Source: Nymphaea colorata (taxonomy: Eukaryota; Streptophyta; Magnoliopsida; Nymphaeales; Nymphaeaceae). Taken from it: a stretch of DNA of 60,000 nt. The stretch is taken from NCBI RefSeq assembly GCF_008831285.2, contig NC_045142.1, positions 5,899,501-5,959,500 on the forward strand, in the 5' to 3' direction. Shown here piece after piece: positions 1 to 13,794 of the stretch; position 1 is the first letter of the stretch; the number at the start of each line of letters is the position of its first letter. The notes beneath the pieces were generated by a model. It was not told the origin of the DNA, did no database searches, and saw only the letters and a list, made by a program, of their open reading frames with translations. A program made the position numbers and the translations under genes.

Positions 1-1720
1 GTTCATGAATCCATAAACAGTAGAATGCTCATGGCTGAAAAGCCTTTTATTTCATTTTACACGACAACATGATTTGGTTTTTGAGGTTGTCCCTTAATGT
101 GCAATTCAACTATTGCCATTGGTTCTAGGAGGTGCACTAAACATGTCATGTCAAACCCTTTTCATATGCATCAGCTTGTTGGTGTCATGAACTTGTTTCC
201 GATTATTGCAAAAAGCAAGTGTTTACCTCGTCTTGCACTTATCTACATGATTTTATTAGCTGTGCATGGTCAAAAAACAAAGCCGCAATTATCTCTGAGA
301 GATTGAAATGTCCTCGTATATCACTAATCTGAAGCCAGTTGATAATGCGCGCAGCACATCTTTTTCAGAATATAACTGAAAATGGAAATATCACAATATT
401 ATCACGAGATATTCCCTATATTTTCCTAAAGGTTCTAAAAAATATCCTTCCTTTCACATTTATTTTCTTTTGTTTTCCTTTATGTTCTCCAAAAGACTTG
501 TTTCTTTATTTTTTTTTGGCAAGAGCAGTAGTAGAAAACTTAAACTTCTGAGGGGAAAAACTCCCATGAAAATCCTTGTTAGTTGGCTGACTAGGCTCCA
601 GAGTCCAGATACATGTCCATTAATTAGGACAAATTCACAGGTCCTAGCATAAGAAACGGCTCATTAACTATTAGTTCGACTTTGCCAGGACAATGTTCGT
701 AGGCAGGAAAACTAACCAAAATATGTGAACCATGCACTTTCCTTCTTTTGAGAAAATCAAGGAAGAACCGTTCTTACAAGTACAAGACATACCATCTGGC
801 CTATGTCCTAGCAATACGAGCTTGTCATATAGGTATACAAGCCTATGAAAAATCAATTGAAGCAGGTTTGTCATTTTCCGCTGCAAAGCCTGCTGGGGGA
901 GGTCCCCTATTATCAACAAAAAATGATATTTACAAAGCGACAAACAAGGAGAAAGGAGAGCACGATGAACTTCAAGGCATCACATTCCAAAACAGCTTTG
1001 CCCCAAGGGACAAGGCTTCAACAGAAAAGCGATAACGTCAACAGCAGGTCTAAAATGCATAATCTGTAGGTATTTTCTGCAACAGAAGAGACTAGAGTTT
1101 CTAGTCCTAGCATCAAAAGGGTGATCCAGCAGCCTTATAGTTAGAGGATCATGTATCCACAAGTGCATTATTACTACAAGCAAAGCTGTACATACTCAAA
1201 TATGTACAAATCTGTTTCATATCTATTCAGAAGAAAATCTCCACCACAGAAACCAAGACTTTACTTCCTCAAAAGCTGGTTATTCTGTTAACAAAATTTT
1301 CATAAAGATGTGAACAATGTTTTCCTCCAGCTACAAAGTTTTTAAGTAATATTAATTCCGAAAAGGCATGGGGCAAGTTCATCATATGCATAGGATAAAT
1401 CCAAGCTTTAAGAAACACTCAAAAGAGAAGCTCAATTTTAATTTTTTGCACCAAAAAACAGCAAAAGGACAGAAACAAGTTAGATCACTAGATCCATACT
1501 GGAGATTAGTCCAACAGCTCTGAAAGCTGTAAAGGCCATCCACATTCTTCAGTCAAAATAAACAATATGATTAACATAGATCAGTAGCTTAAAATAAAGA
1601 AAGCCCATGCCAAGAATAGATCCATGATATTAGATCCCCACAAACTCACGTGCAAGTTGACAGGATTATCATACTCAACGGTAGAGCCAACTATCCGAAG
1701 AATTAAACAAAGAAGAATAC
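1..1720. other. NRPC1 intron 21; no exon recognised
   Basis: This stretch lies 3' of exon 21 on the NRPC1 strand. I looked for the next family block (VAESIEV-like, then LDxxxI) on the minus strand and did not find it. I see only AT-rich intron-like sequence and no clear repeat. Confidence 0.6.
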
Positions 1721-1872
1721 CTGCCCAAGCATAGTACTTTCAATGCGATTTTTCACTATACGTGCCACATTTATATCCTCGTGGGAGCTAAGAATGGCTG
1801 TAATTATTGGTGTACTGATGTTCTTGGCAGCATTGATTATTTCCTTGATCCGAGGAACACCAAGAGTGACAT
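1721..1872 (-). CDS. NRPC1: NRPC1 exon 21
   Basis: Residues 1052-1102: [47 protein letters not shown]. Completes the trigger loop ([10 protein letters not shown]) across an intron splitting the Asn codon A|AT. Last NRPC1 exon recognised in the window. Confidence 0.93.
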
Positions 1873-4800
1873 CTAACAAATGGTTAAGGAGGTTCCAAGA
1901 AAAACCAGTAGCAAGTACCACAGAACATATCATTTAGCAACCAAACTTAAGGGCTGTAAATTTATAATTAGCTACAACAGATAAAAGGTGCATATGACAC
2001 ATGGGAAAATGACAAATACAACAATGGTTAAATCAGTGAAACCAATCAAAGGTTGTCTCCTTTTCGTAATATCACAACAAATTGGGTTCATGAAGGTAGA
2101 CTATGCAAGTAATTTTCCTGGTTCAATTCCAAAGTACCAGCACAGGTCTCCGAAAAGAGAAGAGAGAGTAAGTAAACTTGCAACTGTTAGCTGCTTGCAC
2201 TATGACCACATCCTACACGTAACACACTCAAGAGAGACACCATTTCTTTCTACAATTAAACCAAATTTGTCAAGAAAAATGTGATGGTTATTACCTTTTA
2301 TTGCATTTACATTTTTCCCTGCAAAACGCTTGGTTCTTCAGAAGGTCTTGATATCCAAGGATTCTTTAGTTAGATACCTATGCAAATTCAAATTCTCAAT
2401 GCATCTCCTGTACTTTGTTCACATGAATGTTATATAAGTACAAAATGGAAAAAGAAAAGGAGAAGATAAGAAGGAAGTGCTTCATTATAGCTAATCACTC
2501 AAGTACAGCCAGAAACTAGATGGGCTTTAATGTTGGACTAGAAATAGCTAATTCTTGGCAGGTCATGGCAAACCAGAAGACTCCAGAATTATTCATTATG
2601 ATGTACAGACTCCCCATCTGCATTCTTTAGTATGTGAAGCCATGCAACCAATGTACAAAAGATCGACCAGAAACCTCACTGACATTAAAGAAACAATGGA
2701 AACAACAGACATAAAGTTGTTAGCAATACCAGAGCACGTGAAACAAAGCACAGCTATTAAAAAACTTATTAAGATTTTAGCTTCACATATTAGGAAAATG
2801 CTCTGAAATGTACAAGCAACCACACTTTAAGTGGTATGAAGCATCTCCTGAAGAAAAATTCTGAGTTAATAGCTAGTGTGCAGAAGAAATAGGACAAACA
2901 AGAAAAACATAGGACCTCAATTGCAAGCTGCAGATGGAACTTGTCATAAAGGATACTCATACTTGCAACCCCAGCAAAGTGGAAAGTTTTCAGCGTCATT
3001 TGAGTTCCTGGTTCTCCAATACTGTGAGCACCAATGGCTCCAACAGCAGTTGCACCTTCTACTGTTTTTGAACGATAGCGGTGAATGCTGGTCTCCAAGA
3101 AGTACTTCACAAACAAAAAATATACACTTAAATTAACCAGTACAAGGTTCATTCAATAGAGATTGAAGCAAACAGGAGATCAAACAATCACACAAAAGTG
3201 TCATTTTAGAAAAGTTCTATAATGAGGGATTTATATTTGTTAAAGTCTAAATGAAGAAAGGATATAAATAATATTAAACAGAGGATTAAGGTGATATGAA
3301 TTTTTGTAGCATGTATTGCATTCTAACAGCCTTTGGAAGCTATGCATCTGATGCATAAAGGACTACTTGCAGCACTGTACCACAGCAACCTGATGCCTGC
3401 CCAACCATGTGGAATGCTAGTCACTGCTTTATGTTACATGGAAGGTACTGTAAGCACAAAGTTTCAGTGTCTGGCACTCCTTCAGCACCTTCAAAAGTTT
3501 TTTTCATTCTAAAATTAGATTTTGCAACCCAAGGAGGTATTCCCTTCCAACCTGGAAAGATAACAAGGTACAGAATGAGGCGCTACTCATTCATCCCTGC
3601 ATTTTGGTTAGATAATACATGGAAGAAAGTATGTCAGCGACACCTTTGTTGTGAACCCAGGCAACTAGTTGGACAACTAGTGCGCTAGTTGGTCGCCAAA
3701 CACCAGCCAATTAGTCAGTCAGCAACTAGTAAGCTTTCAGGCCAATCCTACTATTTGGTAGTTTCTTTTTTTCATTTTGTTAAGATAAATTCCTTCTTTT
3801 GAGAATATTTTTTGGGTAAGTTACACATATATATTCACATCACACATATATGTGTTTGTCTTGTTTGTGTAAAGAACAAGCCTGTACATATGTTTCTGCA
3901 TCTGCCATGTATATGTTTAATGTGTATGTCTGTATGTGCTTTTCCAGTATACCTATCTGTTAATTTAAAAATGTTTGTGTATATATCTTGTTGTGTTCTT
4001 ATACCTTTCAATTGATTTTATTTTACTTGACCGCTTGCTCTGACTCGGACTGATTAGTCGTTACTAGTCTTTTTAGGGCCTTAAGTCTTAAAGACTTGTG
4101 TCTGACTTCCAAACTTGATAACCCAGGACACACCCTTAAATATATTTTCCATGAGGATACATTTTACAGAACAAATTGTACTTGCGATAATCTGTGCCTA
4201 AAACTGGAAACTAAATTAGGATTTTTTAAGTTGAGAAAATTGAAGCCATTCATTTCAAATCCTGAAACAGATATGTGCATGAAAAAAACCATGTTTTAAT
4301 TCCTATATCTTCAAACACGGAGATCACACCCACACACTTAGTCTCGCACATACTGACAATTGAGAAACTCTGTTAAGGTGTGTCCATTTGAATTTCATAC
4401 CAATACTTATGTCAGTGCCCATGCAACATACACGGCCACTAGTGGTAGGATTAAAATTCACAAGTAAAAAGCAAATCTGGTCAATGGGGCATTTTCTACA
4501 AATAGAGAACAATAAAAAACAAGAACATGGTAGGGTCCTGTAATTAGGACAAAGACTTCTCTCACCCTCTAGTTTGCCACCCGAAGCACTGGATTTTGAA
4601 ATTTAATGAGAGTAGTTCAAAGTTGGAATCGTTTTGGAGCACGAGCTCTTTCTAATGTACCCTTTTTAATTGGCATAGCTAGATTTTTAGGACAATCTCC
4701 TGTTATGTCTAAAGGTGATTTTGCACACTATGACTTCTTTGTTAGATTTTGTACTAAATATTATTGGATATACTCTCTTAAGCTTAAGACTGAGGTTTTT

Positions 4801-5066
4801 GCATCCTTCAAGAGCTGCCTCAACAATGATAAACTATGGTTTTTGCTCAACAACTCATGCATATCAAGACCTCCAAACTACCAATAAAAGATTAGTTCTC
4901 CTTTTTCATTCGCCCATGTCTATGCTTCCATTAATTGTCTTAGACTTTAATAAAACTCAAATTCAGCAAAAGATAGGGTTGTCAAAAGCTTTAATCTAAG
5001 TCACATGGGTACCCATACGGACATGATAACCTTAGAAAATGTCGATATGGGGATACAGCAGAATAC

Positions 5067-5110
<44 letters not shown>

Positions 5111-8100
5111 CACAAAAAATCAAAATGAAAGCAACATTTATATAAATAAGTGATATAAATAAAGAAAATTATATGTTAATGAATAATAACCCTAAAAAAA
5201 GAATGAAACTGAGTTAGAAAAAGTTCAATCAGGTAAGTTTAGATCAGCTTTGAGCTAAAAAGTATCCAAATGTGTCCAGGACCCAGGTACCCACTTTAAG
5301 TATGGGTACATGGACCTTCCTGAAGTACCCATGTGACTTAGGGTTCAATTTATCTGCTGACAGACATGAATTGCAATTTAATATAGCCAGATCTAGTAAA
5401 AGAAAATATCTAGTAATTAAACAAATCTAGATTAATTGCACAGCCTTGAAACCAAGTTAAAGACTCAAGAACATCCAATCTGATTACATGTATGTCAAAG
5501 ATGCAAAAGGGGTTTTCTGAAATATTAGGAAGTTAGGGAGGAGCTCTTTAAATGCTTTCTTATTTCTATTGGACTACTTTTGTAAATTCTCTAACCCTAA
5601 TCTCTTTTAATAGAGATTAGGGTCACGTAATGAGATTATCTTTTTCGGCTCTCTCTCTCTCTCTCTCTCGTAACATGGTATCAGAGCAGGGGTTGGCATC
5701 GACTGCAGGGTGCGTTTTCTGGTGACCCTCTCCGGCGGCCACCTTCTCCGGCAACAATCTTTCCGGCGAACAGCCAAGTGAGTTCGTTATTATTTTGTCA
5801 TCCTCTCTCTTGTCATCGCTATCCCTTATTCAGTTACTCCCTCTTATCACCCAATAAGGAGACAGTGAAGGAATAGGGGTTGGGCGTGCCGTGTGGAGGA
5901 GGGCCTGATCACGCCTATGTGGAAGGCGTGATCAGATCCTCATGTTGGTCGTGTGAAGCAGACGGTTGTGGGTGCAGCGTGACATGTGACGTTGTGGTTT
6001 GTGGAGTCTATATGCTGATTATGCATTTCATCTTGCTATGAGCAGAATCGTCTATAGATTGTGGATGCTTTGTGTTCTCTATATGCTGCTTATGAACTTA
6101 AGTTTGATATGAGCAGAATTTGTTTTTTTTTCTATAAATCGTGGATAAGTTTGATATGAGCAGAATTTGTTTTCTAGATACAAATTCAGTAAAGTAAGGC
6201 TTCGTGAGGACTGCTGCCGATCCTTAGTACAAGATTTATTGATATCGTTGATTCCTTTGACACGTGGACAGCTAGTTTTATGAGAACCAGCTGCTGTTAT
6301 AAGTTGCAGCAGTCTTCAGTCATCAGCTGAAACAGACCTGTAAGTGACTGAAACAAATCTGTATGTGACAGTGATTTCCTAGCCCTTTGTTTTAACTTGT
6401 ACATCAATCTGGTCTTCTTTATTTACTATGGCTGAAAACAATAAATCAGAAGGGTCTACTGACTACAAGATGGCTGGAAATTCATTTTCTTATGGAACCA
6501 CGATTAAGCTTAATGGTTCAAATTATGAAATATGGTCTAGGGTATTCATAATGTCGGTGGCTGGTCATAGAAAGAAATATATTCTTGAGGAGGATGAACT
6601 TATTGAGAAAAAAGGGACATATGCTGCGTGGGATGAAGATAATTATATTGTTATGTCTTGGATTATGAATAGTGTGGAGTCTCATGTAGCCCCAACTATT
6701 GCATATTATACCAAGGCCAAGGATATGTGGTCTTTCTTGAGAAAGACATACTCGCATGCCACTAATGTAATCAAAATCCTACAACTAGAAGAGGAGTTAT
6801 GCAACATTCGACAAGGGGATCAGGACCTATCTAAGTATTTTGCTACATTGACTGCTGCATATGAATGGTTAAAGGCTCTACGTCCACCTTGCCAGCATTG
6901 TTATGCATCACACGTTGAGACTGGTATGGTAGCGAAGTTCCTATCTGGCCTATCTTCAGAATACTCTGTGGCAAAGTCTCAAATTCTAACAGGCAGCGAA
7001 CTTCCACATTTAGCAGACACGTATAATAGGCTGAGTCGTTTTGCAGCCACTCTTTCTCAGAATACACTTGACACACCAGTCTCTGCACTTGTGATATCAG
7101 GAGGACGGGGTCCTAGTTCTTTTGGTGGCACTAGGGGACGTGGTACAGGCCGTGGTGCAGGACGTGGCAGATTTCAGTGCTCTTATTGTGGCAAAATTGG
7201 TCATCTAGAGGATCGTTGTTGGGACAAACATCCCCACCTCCAGTCTAATGTTTCCTCTGGACGTGGTGGAGGTAGAATTGCCACAAGCAAAGGTCCTTCT
7301 TCATCCCAAGCAACTCATTCAAAGGCAACAATATCTATGGTTGAGTCTTCTACTGATCCTTCTATATTTGTGTCATATTCTCTTAAGTAAGGATGAAGAT
7401 GATCGTGTTCTTGCTCAAAGGTCTGCCTCTACATCTACCTCTACATCTACCAATGCTACTGTTATAGATTCAGCATTCTCTGTTGGTGCTCCTATTGATG
7501 ATCCAGGTATGACATGGATGATAGATTCTGGCGCTTCTAGACATTGTTGTAATCAACCACAGATTTTTTCATCATTTGTCAGATTTTCTACACCACAGCA
7601 TGTTAGGCTGGCTGATAGCAAGCTGTCCCCTGTGTTGGGCAGCGATGATATTTACCTTCCACATTTAGGCACCATTACACATGTGCTATATGTTCCTCAG
7701 TTTCCTGTTAATTTGTTATCTGTTAAGCAGTTCGTTATCGACTTACAATGTAAAGTCATTTTTAAACCTGACTTTTGTTCTTTTTAGGACTTACCAACTG
7801 GGAAGATGATTGGTGGTGGCCATGAACGTGAGAGACTTTACTTTCTGTCAATCCCAGTTGATGTTGCTGCATCTTCAGTCCCTTCAAAGCCTTCTCCCTT
7901 CAAATGGCATCTCAGACCTCCCTTCAAATGGCATCTTAGACTGGGTCATCCGTCAGTACCAAAACTTCGTCGCATGTTTCCAAATATTCCTGCATCAGAG
8001 TCCTTCTTATGTGATGTCTGTCAGTTGGGCAAGCATACACGGAGCAGCTTTCCTTCGAGTCAGAGTCCTTTTGATCTCATTCATGTGGATGTATGGGGTC

Positions 8101-11100
8101 CTAGTCGGGTTCCTTTTCGGTCATGTTTTCGATATTATCTTGTTTTAGTTGATGATTTTACTAGAGTCTATTAAGGGAAAGATCTAAAGTCATATGTATT
8201 CTTCAAAAGTTTGTCAAGGAAATAAAAACTCAGTTTGGATTCACTGTCAAAAATATTCACACTGATAATGCTCTTGAATTCAAGTCTTCCATTCTACTTC
8301 AGTATTATGCCGACCATGGAATTCGACCTCAATATACTTGTCCACATACGTCCCAACAAAATGGTGTAGCCGAACGCAAACATCGGCAACTCCTAAAAGT
8401 TGCTCGTACCCTCATGTTACATTCTCACATGTCTACCTATTTTTGGGGTGATGCTATTCTTACTACATGTTACCTCATTAATAGATTACTCTCTTCCTCC
8501 ATCCAAGACCGTATTCCAATTCAAATTCTATATCTAAGACGTTCATTATTTCATTTACCTCCCAAAGTTTTTGGATGCACTGCTTTGCACACATCCTAAG
8601 CCCGAACAAGACTAAACTTGCTGCCCAAGCCATCAAATGTGTCTTTATTGGCTATTCAGCCAATCAAAAGGGGTATAAATGCTTTGGTCCCCTGACTAAG
8701 AAAGACATTATCAGTGCGGATGTTACTTTCTTTGAGTCTCGTCCTTATTTTCCTCTGTCAAGTCTCTCTTCATCTGAGATGCATGCCCCTATACCACTTC
8801 CTATTCCACCAGTGTCACTTGAGTCTTTTCCACCATCTCAACCTAGGTCACATGAACGTTTTCTTGAGCCTCTGTTGGTTTACACTCGTCGTCTAGGTCC
8901 CTCTCTCAACCGTCCGCCAGCATCGTCTCAAGAGGTAAGCTCCACTGATAAGACTGACTCAGGTTTAAATGATGACTATTCTGCAGCAGATCTTCCTATT
9001 GCCATTCGCAAAGACAAGCGACAGTGCACATTACATCCCATTTCTAATTCTGTCTCGACTGCCCATATGAGTACAAGTCTAGTGCAGTTTGATCAAGCTC
9101 TATCTAGTCATGTTATCCCGTCTTCTCACCATCACGCCCTCTTAGATCCACGTTGGCGACAAGCTATGCAGGAGGAAATGGATGCTCTTCATTCTCGGGG
9201 AAATTGGGATTTGGTCACGATGGGTATTCACCATCAAGTATCACTCTGATGGTTCAGTTGAACGGTTCAAGGCCCGTCTTGTCGCAAAAGGGTATACTCA
9301 GACTTATGGTGTTGACTTCTTCGAAACATTTTCGCCTGTGGCTCAATTGGGCACTATTCGACTGATTATATCTCTTGATGTCCGACGAGAATGGCCTCTT
9401 TTTCAGCTGGATGTGAAAAATGTCTTTCTATATGGCGACCTTTCTGAAATCGTCTATATGCAACAACCACCTGGTTTTGAGCGACAGGGGGAGTGTTCCA
9501 AGGTATGCAAATTAAAGAAGGCTATTTATGGACTTAAACAGAGTCCCCGTGCATGGTTCCAAAAACTTACTGAAGTGTTATCTAAGTGTCGATTTTGCCG
9601 ATCCCAGCTTGATCACTCATTGTTTATCAAGCGAGGCTCAGCAAGACTTGTGATATTGATTGTCTACGTGGATGATATTATTTTTTTCGGGGAAAATGAT
9701 CAAGAGATAACTCAAACAAAGGAGTTTTTACAGCAACACTTTGTCACAAAAGATCTTGGACAACTTCGTTATTTCCTTGGTATTGAGGTGACTCGTAGTA
9801 ATAAAGGAGTTGTAGTGTCTCAAAAGAAATATGTCTTTGATCTTCTGTAGGAAACAGGACTATTGGGGGCTAAGCCTGCCACACTTCCCATGAATCCCCG
9901 CATTCATATACATGATGACTCAGAGCCATTTGACTCTAGATCTTACAGATCCCTGATAGGGAAACTGTTATATTTGACTGTCACTCGCCCCGACATTAGC
10001 TTTGTTGTGAATAAGTTAAGCCAGTTCATGGAAAAACCCCAGAAGGTTCATTGGGATGCTGCTCTAATGATTGTCAGATACTTGAAATCATCCCCGGGAA
10101 AGGGGTTATGGTTCAAAAAGGGAGCATGTGTTGACATTGAAGCGTATAGTGATGCTGATTATGCAGGGTCTGTAGATGACAGGAAGTCTACTACAGGTTT
10201 TTGTGTCTTTGTGCGCGGTAATATTATTTCTTGGAGGAACAAGAAGCAGAATGTTGTGGCTCGTTCTAGTGCTGAGTCAGAATATAGGGCTATGGCTCAA
10301 ACTGCGGCTGAAATGTCGTGGGTTAGATCACTACTTTTAGAGTGGGGTGTGTCAGTGAATTTCCCAATGCAGATGTATTGTGACAACAAGGCAACTACAT
10401 ATATTGCTAACAATCATGTCTTCTATGAGAGGACTAAACACATTGAAGTAGATTGTCACTATATTCGAGACTTATTTCAAGGAGGAATTGTTAGCACTAT
10501 TCACGTCTCCTCAGAAGATCAGGCAGCAGATATCCTCACCAAAGCTCTTCCCATAGGCGATTTCCTGAGATGTTGTAACAAGTTGAGCATGATTGATATA
10601 TATGCTCCACCTTGAGGGGGAGTGTTAAAGATACAAAAGGGGTTTTCTGAAATATTAGGAAGTTAGGGAGGAGCTCTTTAAATGCTTTCTTATTTCTATT
10701 GGACTACTTTTGTAAATTCTCTAACCCTAATCTCTTTTAATAGAGATTAGGATCACGTAATGAGATTATCTTTTTCGGCTCTCTCTCTCTCTCTCGTAAC
10801 AATGTACATATTGGATCTGATGCCAATCAGGTCCAAGAATCCATGTCTGAATCTGTTTAGATGATATCCAATTAAGCAGACTCGGAAAAGCCTGGATCCA
10901 ACTGGAGTTCGAATGGTTTACATCACCAAGCAAAAGAAGTTCATTTTTTATGATAAACCAGTGATAAACAAGCCAAACATGGTTCAACAGTCAACAGGGA
11001 AAAGAGAAAGATCTTTTGAGTATGCCAAACAGCTTGTGCTCTATACTCCAAAATTCAAATAAGTTAAAGCCAACATGAAAACTAGTGCAATTAAGAAAAA

Positions 11101-13197
11101 AAAAAACATCAAGTAGAATGCTACTCAGATACCTTCAACTGTTGTGAAGAAATTCCAGCTTTATTTCCAGCAACTAAAAGTACATCTTTCTGATCTTTGT
11201 AATTGTCTTCTTTTTTCCGAACATCGAAAGGCATGTTCCAAGCAGAAAGTTGCTTTTTGATGAAACCTATCAACATATCCTTAAAGGAAGAAGAGGAACC
11301 ATCCTCTGGCATCAAACCAGCCTTTGAAAGTCTGTCGTCTACAATCCTCAGTATTTCATCGTGTGATAAACACTTTTGTGAACCAAGTGGACAAACAGCC
11401 TGGATAATGAACAAAAGTTGTTGAGAGTCAGCACACTTATCTTTTATTGCAGCGCTTTATAGCATAGGCAGTTCATGGGAAGAAACCTGCATCTTAACAA
11501 ATAAGTGCTCCAAATTTAGAGGTTGACCATCATCCCCTTCCATTTTTGATGGATCCATGCCATCCTCGCCATATCGAAGTTGAACTATCACACCACTAGC
11601 ATTACGAACTGTTTGATCATAATGAATTGAAAGGTCTTCCAATGATTTCATTAGCCTCCGTGACATGTACCCTGTATCAGCGGTTTTAACCTGCAGTAAT
11701 TACATTCAAAATGTATTTAAGGCAAAAGACTTGTACTGATGGAAACAGGATCAGAAAGAGGCATGATCCAGACATAAGGGTTCTTGATTTATAAACATGT
11801 GTAATATTGCTTCCCACAAAAAAAAAAAATCAGGTTTGATTGTTTCATCAAAGCAATAATGTTTTTTCTATAGCATCAAACTTTTAGTAACAAAGAGGTT
11901 CTTGGGGCAGAAGTCTGGTGGAACCATCTGCCCCAAGTTGAGAAGAACACAGAAACACAATGTAATGGTAATTCAATGTAAAGTAAGGGTGGATTTAAAA
12001 CAACTGTTTTGTTAAAGGTCATATTTCAAACATAGTTACATATATAGTTCATGGCTTCTTATGAACAAGGTTTTTCTCGAGTATTTTTCTGTAAAAAGTT
12101 GTTTTCTCAAGAAAATTCCTGAGAACCTAAAAAAATAAAAAATACAGAAAACAATAGAATGACAAAATTAAGAGTGTCCTAATTTTCTTACAAAACATTG
12201 ATAAAGATTCAAAAGCATTTAAAATTTTAAGATAACGGACAACCAACTAAAATACTTCTTTTAAGGGGATATATATCATGATATTATCAAAAGAAACATT
12301 TTGGTGATATTATGAAAATATAAGGAGGCATTCCCATCAGAAGCATTTACCTTCTTTTAGCGATAAAAAAAGAGATATTTTCAAAATATCGCTGATATTT
12401 GTGCCCTATGACTTCAGATCATAACTTCAAAAGCAAAATCATCACATAGAGAGATCCAGGACAGCTTTTCTGTTGGCCATGCTTCATGTAATGTTTTCCA
12501 AATGCAAACCATATCTTGATAGGCAACCAAATTTTGAAGCATTTCAGAGCCTTTGGTATTTGTCCCTTGATTTCCCTTCACACACATTAAGATGATGTGT
12601 TTCAAAATTTTCATTTAATAAACTATGCAAATGAGTCATGAAACTGTTTTGCATGTCTGATCACTTGATTAGATAGTATTTTTGGGTCCGTACACACCGG
12701 CACACCATCATGCGCATTAACATATATGTGTGTGTGTGTGCATGCGTATGGGTGGGTGGGTGTGTATCATAGCCATTGTTTGGCCCACAGAAAACGTGTC
12801 CTATAGGAAAAAAACGCATATAATACGCCAAAACACAGTCAGCCATATAAAATGTGAAAAATATGCATCTTTTTTTAAAAAACGCCAGAAAATAAAAAAC
12901 GTGAAAACAATGCGTATTATACACGCTTTTTCATATTTTCTATGATTTTTTTAATAATTTTCAGGATTTATTAAATGTTTAAAAGTTTTTAAAAATTTGC
13001 CGAAATTTTCCCCAGATATTCTCGAGATATACAACTTTGTCATATTATATCTGAGAAATTCCTCGCCGTATAATACCCGTACACGTTTTTTGTGACAACG
13101 GTTTTGGGTTTTAAATGGCAATGTTTTTCTCGGGTATAAAACAACATAGTTGTCTTTTCGAGAAACATTCAGGAGAGAGAGAGAGTGTGTGTGTATA

Positions 13198-13229
<32 letters not shown>

Positions 13230-13732
13230 ATTGTTAAGAAGTAATATCGTGTTTGGATCTAGGTCGAGGAGGAACCAGATCTAAGCTCGTCTAGTGTGTT
13301 GTGAAGATCCCTTGTTTGACATGTTTAAAATTTCTTCACTTACTATGTGCTGTAATTTATGAATGTGAGAATGGTATTTCTGTCCATCTTGTAAGTATTA
13401 TATAAAGTATAATGAATTAGGGTTGAAGGTGTTGGTCTGCCAGCCCTTCCTTGGCAAAATTCCTTCCTCCCCTCCTATATTTTTTACAGATTAACACTCA
13501 GGTGATTAAATCAAAACATGATACCACATTCTAACAACAATGTTGGGAACAAATAATGAAGACTATATGGATTGATTATGAGTTATTTGGTCAACTTGAT
13601 TGTGCCACGTGCAAAGTTACTTACTTTTCTCCGAAAATAACATTTTGTGAACAATCAATAAAGTTGATCAAACGGCTCACAAATCAATACACACAGTCCT
13701 CATCTTTACTCAATTAAAATATTCAAAATTGC

Positions 13733-13794
<62 letters not shown>

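Larger units (their letters stand above)
5493..10801 (+). mobile_element. Complete Ty1/Copia LTR retrotransposon (element 1)
   Basis: 5.3 kb element in antisense to NRPC1, inside intron 19. The LTRs are 183 and 179 bp, begin TGT, end ACA, and are flanked by a perfect 5-bp duplication ATGTA (5488-5492 and 10802-10806). A tRNA-iMet primer site follows the 5' LTR and a purine tract precedes the 3' LTR. Domain order gag, protease, integrase, reverse transcriptase, RNase H is Copia type. The LTRs differ at three transitions plus CT-repeat length, so insertion is fairly recent. The coding region now has frameshifts and stops and cannot act on its own. Confidence 0.97.
3105..11132. other. NRPC1 intron 19 with transposons
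   Basis: An 8.0 kb intron. It contains an old Copia integrase fragment (about 4606-4990), a hAT-like MITE (4996-5341) and a complete antisense Copia element (5493-10801). The block 3640-4090 has repeated CTAGTTGG-type words and an AT-rich core but no convincing ends. About 150-330 bp flank each splice site. Confidence 0.85.

Noticed and set aside
671-943. Minus-strand frame considered as NRPC1 exon 22
   Set aside because: Its translation has no similarity to the expected family block after MLGQ, and no suitable acceptor phase was found.
3640-4090. CTAGTTGG-rich block as a MITE
   Set aside because: Ends could not be paired and no target duplication was found.
7370-7420. Gag-pol frame change in element 1 considered as programmed frameshifting
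   Set aside because: Plant Copia elements mostly use one frame, element 2 here does so, and no slippery site or hairpin is evident; a simple indel is more likely.
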